Program-made: the position numbers and the translations under genes
The notes under the pieces: model-generated
Databases searched by the model: none
What the model was told of the DNA's origin: nothing
The model's input: the letters and a program-made list of their open reading frames with translations, nothing else
NCBI GenBank assembly: GCA_951640165.1
Contig: OX621240.1
Span: 9,932,713 to 9,996,712, forward strand
Direction of reading: 5' to 3'
Source: Pseudoips prasinana
Lineage: Eukaryota > Arthropoda > Insecta > Lepidoptera > Nolidae
Length of the DNA: 64,000 nucleotides
Shown: positions 23,706 through 35,564 of the stretch, in pieces
How the letters are laid out: the number at the start of each line of letters is the position of its first letter
Position numbering within the stretch: the stretch's first letter is position 1

Positions 23706-24090
23706 AGCCAGACCCTGTACTATAGCATTCAGACCAATGATAAACATACTTATATATTTCTAAATACATAAATAGATAGAACCGCAAGACGCAGCGTGGA
23801 CAGGTCCTCTGCAAGATGGACCGATGATCTTGTGAGGGTCGCTGAAAGTCGCTGAACGTGGATAGCGCAAGACCGGAAATTATGCAGATCTTTGGGGGAG
23901 GCCGTTGTCTAGCAGTGGGCGTCTTGCGGATGATATGATGATAATCATGTTGAACTTGATATTATTGCTAAATTACACCCAGACCGAACAAAAAATCGTG
24001 CGCATCACACAACGATTTTAATGGGTGGGGATCTGATCCTCGACCTCTGGTTTTGCAATTTGGGTCACTAGTATACCAACTGGCAAGTCA
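23706..24090 (-). mobile_element. SINE family C split by an RTE-like insertion
   Basis: The part 23706-23778 is the 3' body (agaccctgtactatagcatt) and 23950-24090 is the head (acacccagaccgaacaaaaa, ggtggggatctgatcctcga). They are interrupted by 23779-23947. Confidence 0.55.
23779..23947 (+). pseudogene. RTE-like LINE tail nested in a SINE
   Basis: It contains aaccgcaagacgcagcgtgg, gaccgatgatcttgtgaggg and ctttgggggaggccgttgtc, ending gatgatatgatgat. It is the same family as 23172-23308. Confidence 0.65.
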
Positions 24091-25079
24091 TTGATAATAT
24101 TTATTGCAATACTAACCAAAGAGAATAAACATATAAGTCTACAATAATAATAAATTACAGATTGTTGGCATAGATTACAAAAATATTAAAAAGAATAATT
24201 TTACACTTAGACTAACAAAACTATAAATATTTTTTTAGTAAAGACATGCCTAATTATGGAGATCTTAAATACTTAGGGTACCATATTGTATGCTCGAGTA
24301 TAAACTCAGATATTAGGAAAAGCACAAGCTTTACTCTGACTAGTCCCTTATAAGGTAGTACTCTAGAAATAAGCGGCTTCAAGATGGTTACATAATTTAC
24401 AATGAATAAAAGCCCTTTTATCTTTATTTTAAGTTGGCAATATTTCGTTTCATAACAGTTATTGATACAGCAGATTTGTAAAACTGCCCGGTAAACAATT
24501 CTAAGCACACGAACTGTATGGTTTCAGCGTCGTATTTCAGAGCATGTTCGTATCTCTTTCTTTTCAGCTCACAAATTGATATTAACCGCGTTGGTGTGAC
24601 TGAGAAGGATATAAATTTCGCAAGCGCGTGCTGAATTGCTAGCTAAGCGTTATCTAATAGGGTTGTCGTTTATGGGCACGATTGATTTAGTTTTAATTAA
24701 TTTTGTATAATAGAAGTATAAGCCTCACATTGTTGATACTCATACTTCTATATTTCACCAAATCAATAAAAACCTATTAGCACCTATATAAAACATGTTA
24801 TGTTTTGAACTTTGTATCTTACCTATATTTATTTATTACAGGTACCTCTATTTTAGCTAATGTAAAGCAAATATTTTTAAACGGAAGATAAATCAATCGT
24901 AACTTTATAATAACACGTGGATCAGACTCAGACATAATTTAATCGAAACACACAATGTAGTTTATTAATAAACCTAAATGACAACTTCGTTCGAAACATG
25001 TTTAATGTTTAAATTATACAGATATCCGCATATGAAGCACCGCATTTCATTAGACACAGTAATTACATAAAAGCAATTT

Positions 25080-25290
25080 AATACTTAGCAAATCTTGTTT
25101 GCCAGTGAGAAAATTATTCATGCGATAATTCACCGCCTCGGGAGCAACCCTACGTAGGGTTCTCATGTCTATCTTTTACCACTAAGCCTACGGCGGTAAA
25201 GTCGGCTCGTGTTTGATAGCGCCGAGCCGGGAGTGGGATACAGATACAAGCCTCACGCGAGGGTGACAAGGACCCTCGACACTCCTTAAA
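25080..25290. promoter_or_regulatory. GC-richer single-copy-looking island, possible regulatory element
   Basis: The stretch is markedly less AT-rich than its surroundings, with a 16-bp perfect palindrome (25146-25161), and matches none of the repeats in this window. It sits within the large unc-4 intron. A regulatory role is inference only. Confidence 0.25.
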
Positions 25291-26040
25291 TTTTATATTC
25301 TATCCGCATTTTGTCGCCTAAGCGTTCCATTTAGTGTTCCATATTTAAACCTCGCACCATTTTTTCTTCTCAACCGAGCAGAGAATGTAAGATGATTTTC
25401 TATTTTTTTTTACTTTGGGGGTGTACCCAGCCAGCGCCAGATGTGTGTGGAATACTGATGTGTGCGTGCGACCGCCGACGCCCTGTTAGGGAATGAAATT
25501 GGCATATAAATGTAAATTTTATGCTATGAATTTTAAAATGAAGTCGATACTTCCGCGCTTACGGCGAAGCTGGTGAGCCGTTTTCCCAAGTTTACGTCAG
25601 GCAGGGATGAAATTAGATTAGAATACGCCACTTTTGGTAAAGAATGTGCTTTTAACGTCTTCGCTTAAAACCTTTGTGTAACGTAAGGTAAGGTCATAAT
25701 TACATCGCTCTTTTCAGTGATCTTCAGTGGTATATCGAATGACATTATTTACAGTATACCTACTGTTCATACTTTATAGAACAGCCGAATTAACCTATCT
25801 GATTACCTCAAAGTGACATTAATCACAAATACCGAAGAAAAGAATTCACTTTATAAAAACATTGTGTATTGGTTTTAACATTAAAACCTATTAACTAAAC
25901 TGAATACAGTGAAACTGCTATCAAAAACGCAACACGGGACGGTGAACGAATGAAACAAAATAGAGAAATCAAAGAAGACGAAAAAATCCACTTTACAGAC
26001 GCAAACAAGTCACTTTAACTTTATTGAGCTGTAATCGAAT

Positions 26041-26275
26041 TGTGACGTCCCTACGAGCGGCGGCGCGCTCGAGGTCGGAACGGCGCGATCTGTAGCCATC
26101 CTTATCTGACCCGCCCATTTAAATCTATGCTATTCAATCGTGCCGTCTCGCTCGCGTCCCAGGGGTGCCGCCAAGATTGCAATCTTTTGATTTATACCAA
26201 CTATTAGGAGTGGTGCGGGATAGTCTGTCTCTCAGAGAGAGATCCGCCGCGATAAATGTTGGATACAATCGACGT
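26041..26275. promoter_or_regulatory. CpG/GAGA-rich island, possible enhancer or promoter
   Basis: It contains gcggcggcgcgctcgaggtc, gaacggcgcgatctg, ccgtctcgctcgcgtcc and a ctctcagagagagat block (GAGA-type sites). It is the most GC/CpG-rich non-coding block of the unc-4 intron and has no repeat match here. No ORF or clear core promoter was recognised. Confidence 0.35.
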
Positions 26276-27235
26276 TAGTACTGATTATAGAAATGGATTT
26301 ACTTATACGTTATTCACAGGGAAAATATTGTGTGAGTGATTCTTGTAAAGCAATGATTTATGAGGCTATGAACATAGTTCCTATTTCTATCATTGTTTCG
26401 TGCAATATTAATTTATACTCTATTTTTAACAGCACGAAACAGAGAACCAAAATAAGACTTAACATTTTGAATATCTAAGTATTTCTTGAAGTATTAGAGT
26501 AGGTAAACACTAAATTAACTTTATATTAAAACTCAAATTTAATCAAGAAGATATGACTTCAATGCTATCACTGAAAGCGATGCCGGCGGTCGCTGATTTT
26601 ACGAACAAAGTAGATTTTTTTTATTTATACTAATACTGCACACATATTTTTAGGGTGGGCACTAAACTATACCCTATATCCGGTGAAGAAGTGAAAGCTT
26701 CCTAGGCTAACTAAACACTCAATGTTAAAATCCGAATGGTGTCTTTTAAGTTTTTATAAGCTACCTACTTAATAATGAAGATATCAAGCTCAAAAAATTT
26801 ACAAGATTATAAATAGACTAGGATATATTTAGATTAATATGAATAAACAAATAGAATTAAGATTATTTATTTTATTGCTTAAGAAAACTTACAGGTAGAA
26901 TACAAATGACACATAGAATAAAAGATGAAGGCCAATTAAAAGTTTTCACAGATATATGTAATATATGTGTAGTACATAATTAATAAAGAACCTTTAGCGC
27001 TTAATTTTAAGAGATGATCGGAAAATGTGAAGCTTTAACAAAAAAGCGTATGTGCATTTCACCAAGTTGGCTAACAAGCATACGGGCCCCCTGGTGGTAA
27101 GCGGTTACCGTAGCCTATGACACATCTGCCCAAACCTTCCTACCCGATGAGCTCTGTGCGCATATTTGTGCGCAGTTTTAGTCACAGAGTACATTATACT
27201 TGAAGTTATACCCTATGTGTTATTCGGATATATAA

Positions 27236-27350
27236 GCTATATTACTAAAAAGTTTCATCAACATCTGTCCGGCAGTTTTTGCATGAAATAGTAACAAACA
27301 TACACACTCACAAACTTTCGCCATTATATAGTGTGATTGTTAACAGAAAA
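27236..27350 (-). mobile_element. Helitron-like fragment
   Basis: tagtaacaaacatacacact, then cacaaactttcgccatta, is the complement of the common lepidopteran Helitron 5' region. The TC terminus is decayed. Confidence 0.45.
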
Positions 27351-27462
27351 GTCCAAGCACATTAAGAAGTATAATCATAATAATATATATTGATGGCGAT
27401 GTCTTTTACACCGTTTACATCTGTTTAACTATTTTTAACCATCCAACATTAATCTCTAATAT

Positions 27463-27650
27463 CATCATCATCATATCAGCCGAAATATGCCCACAGCTGG
27501 ACAACGGCCTCCCCAAAAACAATTGCCGGTCTTGCACTATCTGCATCCAGCCACTTCCAGCGATATTCATAAGATCATCGCCCCATCATGTAGGGGGCCT
27601 GTCCAAGATGCGTCTTCCGGTTCGTGGTCGCCACTTGAGAACCTCATACC
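27463..27650 (-). pseudogene. RTE-like LINE tail, inverted
   Basis: The plus strand reads (atc)n, atcagccgaaatatgcccac, tggacaacggcctcccc, ccccatcatgtagggggcct and ttccggttcgtggtcgccac, the complement of the RT C-terminal tail. It lies between two Helitron-like pieces. Confidence 0.6.
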
Positions 27651-27660
27651 CATTTAGCCG

Positions 27661-27803
27661 CGTCAAACTTTATAAATTTGTTAAGCCAGGGTGTCAGCTA
27701 ACTCCATACCAAATTTTTATTAAAATCGCTCCAGCCATTTAGACGTGAAGAAGTAACAAACATGAACACACTCACAAACTTTCGCCTTATAATATTAGTA
27801 GGA
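27661..27803 (-). mobile_element. Helitron-like 5' portion
   Basis: On the minus strand it starts TCCTACTAATATTATAAGGC and continues gcgaaagtttgtgagtgtgt. The 3' CTAG end is absent; it runs into the RTE-like tail. Confidence 0.55.
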
Positions 27804-28089
27804 AATATGATAAGGTTTTCTCTGATAAAGTTCATATGAAAAGAACAGACCATGGCATTGAACTGTAAAATTTATAAAGTTTAAGGGGGGTAAAACCAAG
27901 CTAGTAAGATATATAGTAAGATATATCTTAGTGTAGTAACAGTAGGTATATATAAAACTTATATTTTGTTTCTATATCACCCTAAAAAGATAGAAGAAAC
28001 ACAATCAATTCGTGCTCTACGGAGGGTTACCCACAAAGCGGCGTCCATTCAAAACTGTATTACCTCAAGTGAACATTATTTCGTATCCT

Positions 28090-28225
28090 AAAGGTTATAT
28101 AAAAAGCTGTAGGCCTCGGTCCCCAACGGCCGCTTAGCCCCGAAGGTTCGGAAATCGTTCCTCATTTATGTTGAACGAAACCTTCAGCTTTCCCCCTTAC
28201 GAGAACGTCCTCTGCCCGACTATTT
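28090..28225. promoter_or_regulatory. GC-richer non-repeat block, possible regulatory element
   Basis: ggcctcggtccccaacggcc, gcttagccccgaaggttcgg and the following bases stand out in composition and match no other repeat here. The function is unknown. Confidence 0.2.
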
Positions 28226-28325
28226 GGCTTTGAATTACATGAGATTGGTTTTCGGTTACATTTATTTTATTTCGGGTAAATTAGGATAGATTGCATTTTT
28301 GTTTTGAAGATGGTTTTATCAATAA

Positions 28326-28600
28326 CTAGCTGTGCCCCGCGGTTTTACGCGCGTTACATTTTATAAATTATCGCAGCCCCGTAGGTGATAGCGCGATAAT
28401 ATGTAACCTACCTATATGTTGACACGACCTCTTAGTAATATTCATGCAAAATTTGAAGTAAATCCATGCAGTAGGTACTTTTGAGTTTAGCCCGGACATA
28501 CATCAGAAAAACAGACAAAAATTCTAAATCTATATTTTTGGATTCGATATCGATTGTAGATCACGCTACAAGTATCCTTTTTAAAAAATATTCAATGTAC
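28326..28600 (-). mobile_element. Lep1-like Helitron, 5'-truncated
   Basis: The minus strand ends ccgcggggcacagCTAG before T, identical in style to 1114-1426. The body matches back to gtacattgaatattttt, and the first about 37 bp including TC are missing. Confidence 0.75.
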
Positions 28601-28739
28601 AGGCAATAATTTAGTAGAAGAAGTAGGAATGAAAAGCAAGTTTACATGGTAAATTATTTTATATTCTCACTCACATTTTGAAGTTATATTTTCTTTTTTT
28701 TACGTCACTCACTATCATAGACAATTTATACAAAGTAGG

Positions 28740-28805
28740 TTTTATACAAGTTGGACCGACGATCTTGTGCGGGTCGCGGGAGGTTGGAGGTGGATGAGGT
28801 TTTAT
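28740..28805 (+). pseudogene. RTE-like LINE fragment
   Basis: ttggaccgacgatcttgtgc then gggtcgcggg is a short internal piece of the RTE-like C-terminal tail. Confidence 0.45.
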
Positions 28806-30420
28806 ACTAGTACACGGTGTAGTGGACAACTACATTCGTAAAGAGTTTTGCGCGAACGTTGTCGATTGTACGTGCTACTATATTGAAACGCATTAAATTA
28901 ACGTTTAAACATAACTTAAACACTAAACCATTTCCGTTGCTACCGTACGCGTATTTGAACTCGAACCAAACCAGTCTACCAAAACCGTACAAAACCAGAT
29001 TCGGTGCGTAATAAAATTAAGCTATTTCGCTATGGTAACAAATATATCCGATATTATTATTGGTGCCTCGTAAACCACCCGGTATTAAGATGTTAGCTGT
29101 GAAGTCGGGCTAAAGGGCTAAATATAGTAGGGCTTGACTACAAAGGCGTCAATGGTGTTTAAACACCGTGGCGAATTCAGATCGTCAAGTGTCGGTGTAT
29201 AGTTTTGATATACGCTTCCTGTCCAGTCGGTATTAATAGGTGGGGGTGTTAAACGTTTGTGGCAGCTGATATTTTAGTTAGCTGTTACGGATATTAAATA
29301 ACTGTTACTCCTCGGTAATTTTAGTGGATTATTGCCAATTATTATTACGAGTGATGCTTTAAAAACTATTTATACTTTCTAAAATGGACGTCGAAAAGTA
29401 AGATACTTGTGTCTTTGGCGGAAATGGGCGGGATCCATTCATATGTCGATGATTTATAAACTACTATTTAAAATTAACTGCTGACTTTAATGTAATACTC
29501 TTCACCGTAAATTGAGTTAACAATACTGACACCAGCTCGCTTGGTGTCAAGAAGTAAAAGTCCGGCTTTAAAACGATTGAAACCGACTTCATCCTCCATG
29601 ACCTTCATTTTTGCATTACTAAAATGTCCTCTACGGTCCTCAATCGGACGAGAGACACATGTCTCCATGTATTAAAGTATAGTAACAGCTGCAGAAAAAG
29701 TCCCTAAATCAACCGTCCCTCTCATGTATCTTCACGTCAGTAACCGCCCGAGTCAAGGTTCAAACCCTTCCAGGGTATTTAGTTTGTAGTCTTTATTACT
29801 TGATGGCTGAGCCTACGCTCGCTATATTGTCCGGCGTAATAGTAAAATGCTAAATGTTAAAAAAAACTAATGGAAACAGACTTACTGTGGGGGTAGTTAG
29901 CTGCTACCCCCTTAGTAAGACAAGCCTTCTAATCTTCAAAGTAATTCGTCAAGCAGAGCCTAACGGGACTTATACTTAACATTAGGGTTTGTAACGCAAG
30001 GTGACCTGTTTTGAAAGACATGTTAAGAGCGCAGGAGTTACCACTTACTATGACCCAAGCCTGCAATCAAATCCACATGCAGACATATTTTTGACGCAGT
30101 TGGTACAACATTTAGAAATGTATTAGAGTATTTAAATAGCGCCTAATCTTAAATCAATGTAGCTTTTTGTGTGTTTGTCTTTATTATTGGTCAATGGACG
30201 TCAAATGTCATGGAAGCAAAATATTGAAATAAAATTACAAAAATTTACAGTAATTAATTGCTTCAATAAATTTGGCTGAATAGTGATCTGAAAGGCACTT
30301 GTGCCGACCGAAAAAAAAATAGTGTCTTCCCTATTTTTTTTAGGAATCATTTTAACCCAGTTTGTGAAAATTAAATAGCAGTCTGAAAGCATTCAATAAT
30401 ACAATTCATAAACAATACAA

Positions 30421-33400
30421 TTCACAAAAATAAAACGGTGCGCTAAGCTGGAGAAGGATCTACCCCAGAGATGGAGATACCCAGTATGTGCTGCAGTTAT
30501 TTTCTGGTTGATGATGATGGTGATGGTGATTTTGGTTTTCTGCTCCAATGGTGGCTGTACATTTTAGTGAATATTTTATGTTTAGAGGTTTATTTTTGTT
30601 GTTATTTTAGTATTAATAAGTGTTTTTAAGTTTTTTGTTACATTTTGAATATGTCGCAGACTGCGGGCCCTTCCTATATTGCTCTTAGGAACAGCAATGA
30701 TGTTGGGCTGGTACAGTGTCCTCATTGCTCTCAGGCGCGCTTTTTCAAGGGTCAACATGGCCTGAATGTACACATTGGCAAGCTTCACAAGTCACTTACT
30801 TGTGTACATCCGGGTCATTCTGATTCTTCTTCGACTACACTTTTACAAACTCAGGCACCATCTCTTCATACGATTCCTTTCTGGCAAAGACTCTCAGAAG
30901 TAAAATTGACAACTCCGGTTGTAAAACGCATTCCTCGTGGCGCACGCATAGTCGTAGCTGAAAATTTATCCACCAAAATTCAAAAAGTTATTAAAGAAAA
31001 TTCCGAGCACGCCTGGGAGCAACTTCTATTGTTTCCATTTAATATTCTACATGTTTCTGAAACGAACTAACTCTCTGACGTCATCAATAAAAAAAAATTG
31101 TTTTGTATCACAACACTCATCAAACTTCCCTGTTGCTAAATCTGGACTACAAAATTCTTATAATATATATGAGAAAGTTGAAATGAAAGTAAGTGATGGA
31201 GACATAAGAGGGGCTGCCCAGCTTCTTTTTACTAAAGACGTCATTGCTCCCAACACGCCAGAAACTCTATCAGCCCTGGTTGACAAACATCCACCATCTA
31301 ATGGACCTCTTCCTCCACTGCTTTTGGCATCTCACCCTTCTGTCAACCCAATACAAGTGACCGAAAGAGATGTCAAGGCAGCGGTAATGTCTTTTAAGAA
31401 TGGCTCTGCTGGCGGTCTGGACGGCCTTACCCCACAGCATTTGAAAGATCTCCTATTTGGGGCTCCAGGGGACGCCGGTAGAGTCCTTCTGAAAGACATT
31501 ACCGCACTCATCAACTTCATGCTTCAGGGCAAAGTGCATGCACAGATTTCACCACTCCTATACGGTGCAAACTTATGCGCACTTAAAAAAAAAGATGGCG
31601 GTATAAGGCCCATAGCTATAGGTTGAACGTATAGGAGAATTACTTCAAAGGTTTGCTGCAAACATATCCGCACCAAACTTAAAGATAAATTACAACCTAT
31701 TCAATTAGGATTTGGAAGTAAGGGAGGTTGCGAAGCAGCTGTGCATGCACTTCGCTCATTCATCACTCACAATGGCGGAGAGGTCATTTTAAAGGTGGAT
31801 GTTAAAAACGCTTTTAACGCTGTTGACAGAACCACCTTTTTGACGGAAATTCAAAATTTTATTCCAGAAATTTATTCTTATCTTTGGCAATGTTACGGTT
31901 CTGACTCCAATTTAATATTCAAGAATCACTTAGTGAATTCATGTTCTGGTTGTCAACAGGGTGACCCACTCGGACCGGCCATTTTCAGCTTGGCCATCCA
32001 TCCTATAATTTCGAGCCTAAATTCCAAATTGAACATGTGGTATTTAGACGACGGAACCCTAGGAGGCGATTCGACATCTGTTTTTAATGATTTCGAAACT
32101 TTAATAGCAAAATTTCATTCGATTGGTCTGGATTTTAATTTCGCCAAATGCGAACTATTTATCATGGATACCGTCGCTAATAATGAGAAGGAAAATTTAA
32201 TTAGAAAATTTAATAGTCTGGCTCCAAATTTAAAAATTTTAAGTAAAGAGTCGCTTTACCTCTTGGGTGCTCCAATTCTTGAAGATTCATTCCCTACTTT
32301 TATTAACGACCAGCGCTGTAAAGAAGACACTTCAGAACTACTATCCAAAATTCATTCACATGTTGCTTTTCATATTATTAGATTTTGTTTGTTCGTACCA
32401 AAATTCATCTATATCCTCCGTTGCTGTCCATTTTGGAACCAAACCTGTCTTTTATCAAGTTTGGACAACTCAATTAAAAATGTTTTAACCCAAATTTTAA
32501 ATTGTTCGCTTTCGGATAACTCCTGGTGTCAGGCCTCCCTTCCGATCCGTTTTGGAGGTTTAGGTATTCGCAAAATTTCTAGTGTTTCTCTTCCAGCGTT
32601 TTTGTCTTCAGTCCATTCCACTGAGGGTTTGTATCGCAGGATAATTAGCCCATCAATCGGCAGTGCACCGTTGGTGGGCATGGATGCAGCCAAAGATGCT
32701 TGGTCGATGGCCTGTCCGAGTGCGGCGTTTCCAAAATTACTCTTCTCTCAACGACAATGGGACGAGCCCCTATGTAAGTCAATTCAAAATTTCCTACTTA
32801 ATACATGTTCAGATATTCGAGACCGGGCTCGTCTACTAGCCACTTCCGAACGTGAGTCGGGTTACTGGTTGCAGGCAATCCCTTCGACCAATATAGGAAC
32901 GCTTTTGGATAACAATATGTTTTCCATTGCAGTCGGTCTGCGTCTGGGCATCTCCCAAACAGAACCACACAATTGTCCCTGTGGAGTTGAAGTAGATCGC
33001 TTAGGTCATCATGGTCTATCTTGCCGCCGTAGCGCTGGACGTCAATCACGCCATGCCGCCCTCAATGACGTCATCCACCGGACCCTTGCTACCGTCCACG
33101 TGCCGGCTCTTTTAGAGCCCAACGGTATTTCACGTGACGATGGCAAGAGGCCTGATGGAATGACGTTGGTTCCTTGGAGTCGAGGGAAGCCTTTGGTGTG
33201 GGATGCAACTTGTGTTGACACACTGGCTCCCTCCCACCTACCAATCAGCTCGAGGGCCGCGGGAGTTGTGGCTGAATCCGCGGAGGCCCTTAAGCGAAGA
33301 AAATATACATCAATCGGTGGAGGATATATCTTTCTTCCCTTTGGAGTGGAAACAATGGGTCCCTGGGGTCCAGAAGCACGTGTTTTTGTTAGGGAGCTGT

Positions 33401-33770
33401 CCAGGCGTCTAATCAAGTCGTCAGGTGACCAGAGAGCTGGCTCGTACTTAAAACAACGTATTAGCCTCGCTATTCAACGGGGTAATGTGGCCAGCTTTCT
33501 TGGCACCTTGCCCGCAGGCAACGATTTAAATTCAGTTTTTTATTTATAGGTATTAAATATTATAGTATGTAAGTTTTGGTTATTGTTAATATGCAAATTA
33601 ATCTCTTTAAGTTGCTTTATTATTATTATTTAAATTCATATTTCATTTGACATATAGTTATAGAATTTTAATGTATCGCAATCATAATCTTTAGTTCTTA
33701 AGTATAAATTATAAGCGCTTTGGTGTTAACTGTAAGCTTATATTTTTGTCAATAAATAAATATATAAATA
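30421..33770 (+). mobile_element. RLE-type LINE, approximate whole insertion
   Basis: It includes an approximately 200-bp possible 5' UTR, the coding region 30651-33549 and a 3' UTR ending in aataaataaatatataaata near 33770. No clear target-site duplication was seen, so both limits are approximate, especially the left. Confidence 0.55.
30651..33549 (+). pseudogene. Nearly full-length RLE-type non-LTR retrotransposon (R2-superfamily-like) polyprotein
   Basis: One long coding region copies element RNA into the genome by target-primed reverse transcription. From ATG 30651 it has an N-terminal C2H2 zinc finger (CPHCSQARFFKGQHGLNVHI), then a linker, then reverse transcriptase. Motif A is VDVKNAFNAVD, motif B GCQQGDPLGPAIF, and catalytic YLDD lies at 32041-32052. 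A C-terminal zinc knuckle (CPCGVEVDRLGHHGLSC) and a restriction-like endonuclease (KRPDGMTLVPW then VWDATCVDT) follow, with a stop at 33547-33549. There are two lesions: a frame change at about 31050-31085 and an in-frame TGA at 31624-31626 after GGIRPIAIG. Otherwise about 960 codons are open. No apurinic endonuclease domain is present, which separates it from RTE/Jockey/CR1. The clade within RLE elements (R2, R4, NeSL, CRE, Hero) is not decided. It lies antisense in the homeobox-splitting intron of unc-4. Confidence 0.88.
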
Positions 33771-33826
33771 CCAACACTCACAAGGAGATCTATATAACTA
33801 TATAATAAATTAAAACGCCAACTCAC

Positions 33827-33999
33827 CGCCACTCTGCTCTCTTTAAGATCCAAGCGCATTGCTAACGCCTCTCTCATGAACACGTCGGGGTAATGTGAGG
33901 CCAGGAAGGCCCTCTCCAGCTCTTCGAGCTGCCAGGAGTTGAAGTTAGTCCGAGAGCGACGCCGCTTGCCACTGTCACCGTCGTCGTCACATACACCTC
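33827..33999 (-). CDS. unc-4: unc-4 homeobox protein, exon with homeodomain residues 1-46
   Basis: This 173-bp internal exon carries two bases of a split codon, then 57 codons. It reads [11 protein letters not shown], then [20 protein letters not shown], with homeodomain helices 1 and 2 ([19 protein letters not shown]) and KESRVA. The donor gtgagt lies at 33826-33821 and the acceptor ttctgcttcatag just above 33999. The homeodomain is interrupted between residues 46 and 47, the classic intron position of paired-class homeoboxes, and joins in frame to the exon at 11897-12036. Key core residues (Arg5, Phe8, Leu16, Phe20) are present. The acidic DDDGDSG just before the homeodomain also fits insect unc-4. 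The preceding exon, with the N-terminus, was not found in 34000-64000. A plus-strand retrotransposon ends about 60 bp past the donor. Confidence 0.95.
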
Positions 34000-34049
34000 C
34001 TATGAAGCAGAAACATAGTAATTTACTCATGATTCTGTGACCCAATAGA

Positions 34050-34218
34050 TTCTGATGTTCTCAAGAAAGGCCAGGTCAAAATAACCCTAAACCGGCGAGC
34101 ATCTATGAATAATATAATGACAGTAAACGAGGCAAAACAGGTGTGCAATGATCGTGACCAATGGAAATCCGTTGTCTTTGCTTAACTCTCTGGGAAACAG
34201 GCGTGAGTCTATGTATGA
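34050..34218 (+). pseudogene. RTE-like family B RT C-terminal tail
   Basis: It contains gttctcaagaaaggccaggt, taaaccggcgagca, ataatgacagtaaacgaggc and ggaaatccgttgtctttgct. It matches 50995-51222 with decay. Confidence 0.6.
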
Positions 34219-34559
34219 GTGTATTCATCATTCAAAAAGACAGACATTTACACGCTTTGATCTGTGTCAATCAGCAGTGGCGATCGATAAGCCACTGATG
34301 AACGACCCAGACTTATTAAGGTCTCTTAGTGATTGAACTTGCAGCTAACTAGGTAATCGTGAAAATATTATGGTATAGGTATCCCTTCAAATTATGGACA
34401 CAAATATATTGTGGAAATATGATGATGACGATGACGAAACATTTTTATTCAAGTAAAAATGAGAACGAATTCATATTAAGAATAACGATCACTAATGCAA
34501 GTTATTTAAAAATATTCTTATCAATTTTAAATGATTTAAACAATATATAACCATACAAA

Positions 34560-34930
34560 TTTTGTGGACCTAAAATATACAGTTTAAAAATCAACTTATT
34601 TAAGAATACCAATTAAATAACTCTTCAGTCTCATTATAGGTCAACTTTTGGAAAAAATTACAAACTATTCCTTTACAATTTATGTAGTTAAGGTTATATA
34701 TAGATGACGACTTATTTATTTTATTGTAAATATATGGCCCTAGAAATGGTAAAACCTGTTTGTATAAATTAATAGTAATAGCATTTCTTTGTAATAAAGG
34801 TCTTTGGTTGGGTCTATTTAGTTTTATCAGCATATTAAATGGTGCGGTATTAATTAAAAGCAGTTTTAGCAGGTATACAGTTCCGGTTATTTTCATAAGA
34901 AAAATACCTATCAAACAGCAGCTTGATAAT
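34560..34930 (-). pseudogene. LINE 3' end, CR1/Jockey-like tail
   Basis: The minus strand encodes NMLIKLNRPNQRPLLQRNAI, then LPFLGPYIYNKINKSSSIYN and FFQKLTYNETEELFNWYS. It looks like the C-terminal tail of a Jockey/CR1-group reverse transcriptase; the assignment is from general pattern only. Confidence 0.4.
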
Positions 34931-35564
34931 TAAAAAAACTATTAACAATAATTATTATAAGGGCACAAATCATCCAAAAAACTTATTATTGTACAGAACC
35001 AGCGGCATAACAAATAACAAAAAAAAATTGAATAATAATTATTAGATGGGCAATATGTCATCTAAAATAAGTTCTTTATATCTATATATGAATTAATTAT
35101 AAAAATGCATAGGAAAAGCAAAGATTAGTTCGTGCCCATAACGTAAATCCCAAGCAAACTAGAATAAAGGAAAATTAAGAAATTATGAATCTAAATTGCT
35201 TTCTCGCTATTAACAATGTTGGTAAGTTAATTAATGTTCGAACGGATGAAACGTAATCCATCATAATTTAAGTCATTTCTAATAGAATGCAAAAAAGTGC
35301 TAAAATAAAGTCACCGCCAGCGTACCTAACATAGCGTCAAAGACTTATGTCTCTCTGTAGCGTTCTACAAATCACTATGCTCGCAGTCATAGACATTTTT
35401 TTTCTTTTTTTTTATTCGTGGAACGTAGTACAGATACATATAACTTTTACGTCGCCAGCTACATCAGGAAAGTGGGAAGTGAATGTAACTACGTGCAGTA
35501 ACCACTTATTTATTTATTTATTATTGTGCATTCAAAACAAATAATCAAGTCAAATTTACCCAAA

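Larger units (their letters stand above)
12037..33826 (-). other. unc-4 homeobox-splitting intron (21,790 bp)
   Basis: This intron divides the homeodomain between residues 46 and 47. It is mostly interspersed repeats, listed separately, plus GC-richer islands (25080-25290, 26041-26275, 28090-28225) that look single-copy. Nothing recognisable was found in about 12040-13000, 21000-22950, 24100-25070, 26280-27130 and 28820-30500, apart from short ORFs of chance length. Confidence 0.9.

Noticed and set aside
29474..29668. 64-codon minus-strand frame (METCVSRPIEDRRGHFSN...)
   Set aside because: Composition is somewhat protein-like, but I recognise no family, there are no convincing splice partners, and the length is within chance for both strands of 64 kb. 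A protein search would decide.
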